7,655 bases of DNA from DASXRC01 sp036506495 (GTDB lineage: Bacteria > Actinomycetota > Actinomycetes > Mycobacteriales > Micromonosporaceae), in NCBI GenBank assembly GCA_036506495.1, contig DASXRQ010000248.1:1-7655 (forward strand). The letters are read 5' to 3'. Positions 5,293 through 7,655 of the stretch are shown here, piece by piece. Below the pieces are notes generated by a model. It was not told the origin of the DNA, made no database searches, and saw only the letters and a program-made list of their open reading frames with translations. Position numbers and translations under genes: made by a program. Positions within the stretch are counted from its first letter, which is position 1. Every line of letters starts with the position of its first letter.

Positions 5293-7542
5293 CTGTCCTC
5301 ACCAGCTGAGACCACCGTCTTCAGAACCTGCTCACTCTGCGAGGCGACCTGCGGCCTGGAGCTCACCATCGGCGACGCCGCGGTGACACGGATCCGCGGT
5401 GACCGGGACGACGTCTTCAGCCGCGGGTTCATCTGCCCCAAGGGAACCACACTCGGCCACCTGCACGACGACCCCGACCGCCTCCGCGAGCCAATGATCC
5501 GGCACGACGGCGACCTGCGCGCGGCCACCTGGGAGGAGGCGTTCGCCGAGGTCGCACGCCGGCTGCCGCCGATCATCCAGCGTCACGGTCGCGACGCGGT
5601 CGCCGTATACCTCGGCAACCCGACCGTCCACAACCTCTCAGGCATGCTCTACAGCCGCCTGCTACTGCGCGCCCTCGGCACGCGCAACGTCTTCACCGCC
5701 AGCACCGTCGACCAGCGGCCAAAGGAGATCTCCAGCGCGCTGATGTTCGGGACGATGCTCAGCCACCCCGTCCCCGACCTCGACCGCACCTCCTACCTCC
5801 TGCTGCTAGGCGCCAACCCGCTCGAGTCCAACGGAAGCCTGGCGACCGCCCCCGACTGGCCCGGGCGCCTGCGTCGCATCCATGAGCGGGGCGGCGCGGT
5901 CGTGGTGATCGATCCCAAACGCACTCGTACGGCCGAGCGTGCCTCCGAGCACGTCCCGATCCGCCCCGGCACCGACGCGCAGTTCCTAATGGCCGTGGTG
6001 CACACCTTGTTCGCCGAGCGGCTGGTCGATCTCGGCGAGTGGGTGCGGGAGTTCGTTTCCGGTGTCGACGTGGTCGAGGGGCTGGCGCGCGACTTCACGC
6101 CCGACGCCGTTGCCCCGCTGTGCGGGATCGGCGCCGACACCATCCGCCGGTTGGCGCGGGAGCTCGCCGCAGCGCCGTCGGCGGCGGTCTACGGACGCAC
6201 CGGGACCTGCACGCAGGAGTTCGGGACGATCACCAGCTGGCTCGTCGACGTCCTCAACGTGCTCACCGGCAACCTGGACCGCCCCGGCGGCGCGATGTTC
6301 CCCAAGCCGGCCGCCGGCGGCCCGAACACGCTCGGCAGGCCGCGCTACGGTCGCCAGACGCGGATCGGACGCTGGCGCAGCCGCGTGCGCGGGCTGCCGG
6401 AGTCCTTCGGCGAGCTCCCGGTGGCGTGCCTCGCCGAAGAGATCGAGACCCCGGGCGAGGGCCAGGTGCGCGCGCTCATCACCATCGCCGGCAACCCGGC
6501 ACTGTCGGCACCCAACAGCGGCCACCTGCAGCGCGCGCTGGCGTCGCTGGAGCTCCTGGTCTCCGTCGACTTCTACATCAACGAGACCACCCGCCACACC
6601 GACGTGATCCTGCCGCCGCCCAGCCCACTCGCGCGCGGTCACTATGACCTTGCGTTCTACCTGTTCGCGCTGCGCAACGTCGCCAACTACTCCCCACCGG
6701 TCTTCCCCCTGGAGCCCGGGGAGCTCGACGAGTGGCAGATCCTGGCGAAGCTCGCGCTGGCCGCACAGGGCCTCGGCGCGGACGCCGACCCGGCCCTAGC
6801 GGACGACGCCGCGATCCGCGTGCTCGTCGAGCGCGCGGTCACGGATCCGTATTCTCCCCTTCATGGATGCACCATCGACCAGGTGCTCGCGGAGTTGGCG
6901 CCCCGCGCCGGTCCGGAGCGGATGCTCGACTTGATGCTCCGCGTCGGTCCCTACCGGCTGACGCTCGACACGCTGCTGGAGCACCCGCACGGGGTCGATC
7001 TCGGCCCGCTCCAGCCGCGGCTCCCCGAGGTGCTTCGGACACCGTCGGGGATGGTGGAGCTCGCCCCCCTACCGCTGGTGGCCGACGTGGAGCGGCTGCG
7101 GGCGTCACTCGTGCGCGCGGCCGACGGGGACGACGGGACGCTGGTCCTGATCGGGCGGCGCCACCTGCGGTCCAACAACTCCTGGATGCACAACCTCGGG
7201 ACGCTGGTGAAGGGCAAGCCGCGCTGCACCCTCCAGGTCAACCCGGCCGATGCCGCCCGCATCGGCCTCGAGGACGGCGGCGGCGCGCTCGTCTCCTCGG
7301 GGACCGGCACCCTCGTCGCCCCCGTCGAGCTCACCGACGCGGTGGCGCCGGGTGTGGTCAGTCTGCCCCATGGCTGGGGGCATGACCTGCCCGGCGTCGC
7401 CATGGCGGTGGCACGGGCGCACGCCGGCGTGAATTCGAACCTGCTCGCCGACGACGGTCGCTACGACGAGCCGTCCGGCAACGCCGTTCTGAACGGCATC
7501 CCCGTGCAGGTGGTGCCAGCGCGATCGGGCCTGCCTGCTTGA
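5293..7542 (+). CDS. Molybdopterin-dependent oxidoreductase (DMSO-reductase superfamily, 4Fe-4S + bis-MGD), 749 aa, CTG start
   Basis: This is a large Mo/W-bis-MGD enzyme of the formate dehydrogenase/nitrate reductase superfamily. Starting at CTG 5293 the protein begins MSSPAETTVFRTCSLCEATC, giving the complete 4Fe-4S motif C13-x2-C16-x3-C20-x27-C48 ending FICPKG. Further marks are a Mo-ligand loop near 135-143 (TASTVDQRP), VVVIDPKRTRTA at about 203-213, RPGTDAQF at 224-231, GNLDRPGG at 326-333, and a C-terminal molybdopterin dinucleotide-binding domain from about 617 (LIGRR, NSWMHN at 629-634, SLPHGWGH). Starting at the first conventional codon, GTG 5383, would remove three of the four cysteines and has no good ribosome site. 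There is no twin-arginine signal, so it is cytoplasmic. No separate electron-transfer subunit is encoded next to it. Family resemblance to M. tuberculosis Rv0197 and, more distantly, acetylene hydratase is recalled, not searched. The reaction is unknown: oxidation, reduction or hydration are all possible. Confidence 0.93.
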   Translation: MSSPAETTVFRTCSLCEATCGLELTIGDAAVTRIRGDRDDVFSRGFICPKGTTLGHLHDDPDRLREPMIRHDGDLRAATWEEAFAEVARRLPPIIQRHGRDAVAVYLGNPTVHNLSGMLYSRLLLRALGTRNVFTASTVDQRPKEISSALMFGTMLSHPVPDLDRTSYLLLLGANPLESNGSLATAPDWPGRLRRIHERGGAVVVIDPKRTRTAERASEHVPIRPGTDAQFLMAVVHTLFAERLVDLGEWVREFVSGVDVVEGLARDFTPDAVAPLCGIGADTIRRLARELAAAPSAAVYGRTGTCTQEFGTITSWLVDVLNVLTGNLDRPGGAMFPKPAAGGPNTLGRPRYGRQTRIGRWRSRVRGLPESFGELPVACLAEEIETPGEGQVRALITIAGNPALSAPNSGHLQRALASLELLVSVDFYINETTRHTDVILPPPSPLARGHYDLAFYLFALRNVANYSPPVFPLEPGELDEWQILAKLALAAQGLGADADPALADDAAIRVLVERAVTDPYSPLHGCTIDQVLAELAPRAGPERMLDLMLRVGPYRLTLDTLLEHPHGVDLGPLQPRLPEVLRTPSGMVELAPLPLVADVERLRASLVRAADGDDGTLVLIGRRHLRSNNSWMHNLGTLVKGKPRCTLQVNPADAARIGLEDGGGALVSSGTGTLVAPVELTDAVAPGVVSLPHGWGHDLPGVAMAVARAHAGVNSNLLADDGRYDEPSGNAVLNGIPVQVVPARSGLPA

Positions 7543-7550
7543 GCAGGCGG
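7531..7550 (+). terminator. Stem-loop spanning the Mo-enzyme stop codon
   Basis: Bases 7531-7538 pair with 7543-7550 in an 8-bp stem (one G-T pair) around a TTGA loop that contains most of the stop codon. No T-run follows, so this is at best an atypical GC-rich terminator as seen in actinomycetes. A second short palindrome, GCCCGC-TG-GCGGGC, follows at 7553-7566. Either may also be the remains of an insertion-sequence end. Confidence 0.35.
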
Positions 7551-7655
7551 CTGCCCGCTGGCGGGCCGGCGCCCTGTTCGTCGTCGACGGCGGCTACGAC
7601 TCCGCCCAGCTCACCTCGCCCTGGCCGAGTCGCCCGTGGCCGTGCTGGTACGGCT
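7544..7655 (+). pseudogene. Frameshifted transposase fragment (continues past window edge)
   Basis: Read from 7544, the plus strand gives QAAARWRAGALFVVDGGYD and then SAQLT. The match then moves to another frame from 7621, LAESPVAVLVR. Joined, the two pieces resemble the conserved block of a large actinobacterial transposase family (W-R-x-G-x-LFVxDxGYDxxxL...L...PVxVLxRL, recalled from NF041680-type elements). The switch of frame between about 7613 and 7621 cannot be bridged in one frame, so the gene looks broken. It starts directly at, or slightly inside, the end of the Mo-enzyme gene, and there is no start codon or ribosome site. Only about 37 residues are visible, so the family call is tentative. 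Confidence 0.5.

Noticed and set aside
3981..5309. Plus-strand frame starting at the ATG inside the palindrome
   Set aside because: It is an out-of-frame shadow of the hydrolase, very Arg/Pro/Gly-rich, with no ribosome binding site. The start lies inside the operator.
5383..7542. Mo enzyme starting at GTG 5383 (719 aa)
   Set aside because: This start would lose cysteines 13, 16 and 20 of the 4Fe-4S motif and has no Shine-Dalgarno. CTG 5293 explains both.
1..7655. CRISPR array, tRNA or rRNA genes, phage genes
   Set aside because: I saw no regularly spaced direct repeats, cloverleaf-like sequence, rRNA segments or phage structural proteins. The only mobile-element trace is the fragment at the right end.

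Overview
The window is strongly G+C-rich DNA with G/C-ending codons, purine-rich ribosome binding sites and tightly packed genes. The proteins resemble actinobacterial families: a 4-coumarate-CoA-ligase-type synthetase, an Rv3368c-like nitroreductase and an Rv0197-like molybdopterin oxidoreductase. An actinomycete chromosome (Mycobacteriales, Pseudonocardiales, Streptomycetales or a relative) is the best guess; species cannot be read from this sequence.

Layout: two divergent gene groups face away from a short, relatively AT-rich control region at about 3936-4035. Leftward (minus strand), in transcription order, are a TetR/QsdR-like repressor (3935-3339), a DUF3237 protein (3342-2923), an FMN nitroreductase (2910-2242), a short-chain dehydrogenase (2245-1496) and an acyl-/aryl-CoA ligase (1483 to beyond base 1, so its C-terminus is missing). 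These five are almost certainly one operon: the junctions alternate 4-base ATGA overlaps with 12-base gaps. Rightward (plus strand) are a beta-lactamase-fold serine hydrolase/esterase (4036-5256) and, 36 bases later, a molybdopterin-dependent oxidoreductase (5293-7542). The oxidoreductase appears to start at CTG, because its reading frame has no ATG, GTG or TTG upstream of its iron-sulfur cysteines. The last ~110 bases hold a frameshifted piece of a transposase-like gene. There is no gene-free stretch longer than 300 bases.

How it may work (inference): the divergent region carries a perfect 15-bp palindrome, GTCTCA-TGG-TGAGAC, flanked at equal distances by two more copies of the same half-site. 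This is a convincing operator for the adjacent TetR protein, which would control both arms and itself. The enzyme set (esterase/lactonase-like hydrolase, Mo enzyme, SDR, flavin reductase, CoA ligase) fits inducible breakdown of an ester- or lactone-containing organic compound. The substrate would be hydrolysed, altered by redox or hydration steps, and activated as a CoA thioester. The substrate is not identifiable from sequence, and I do not know of a described pathway with exactly this set.
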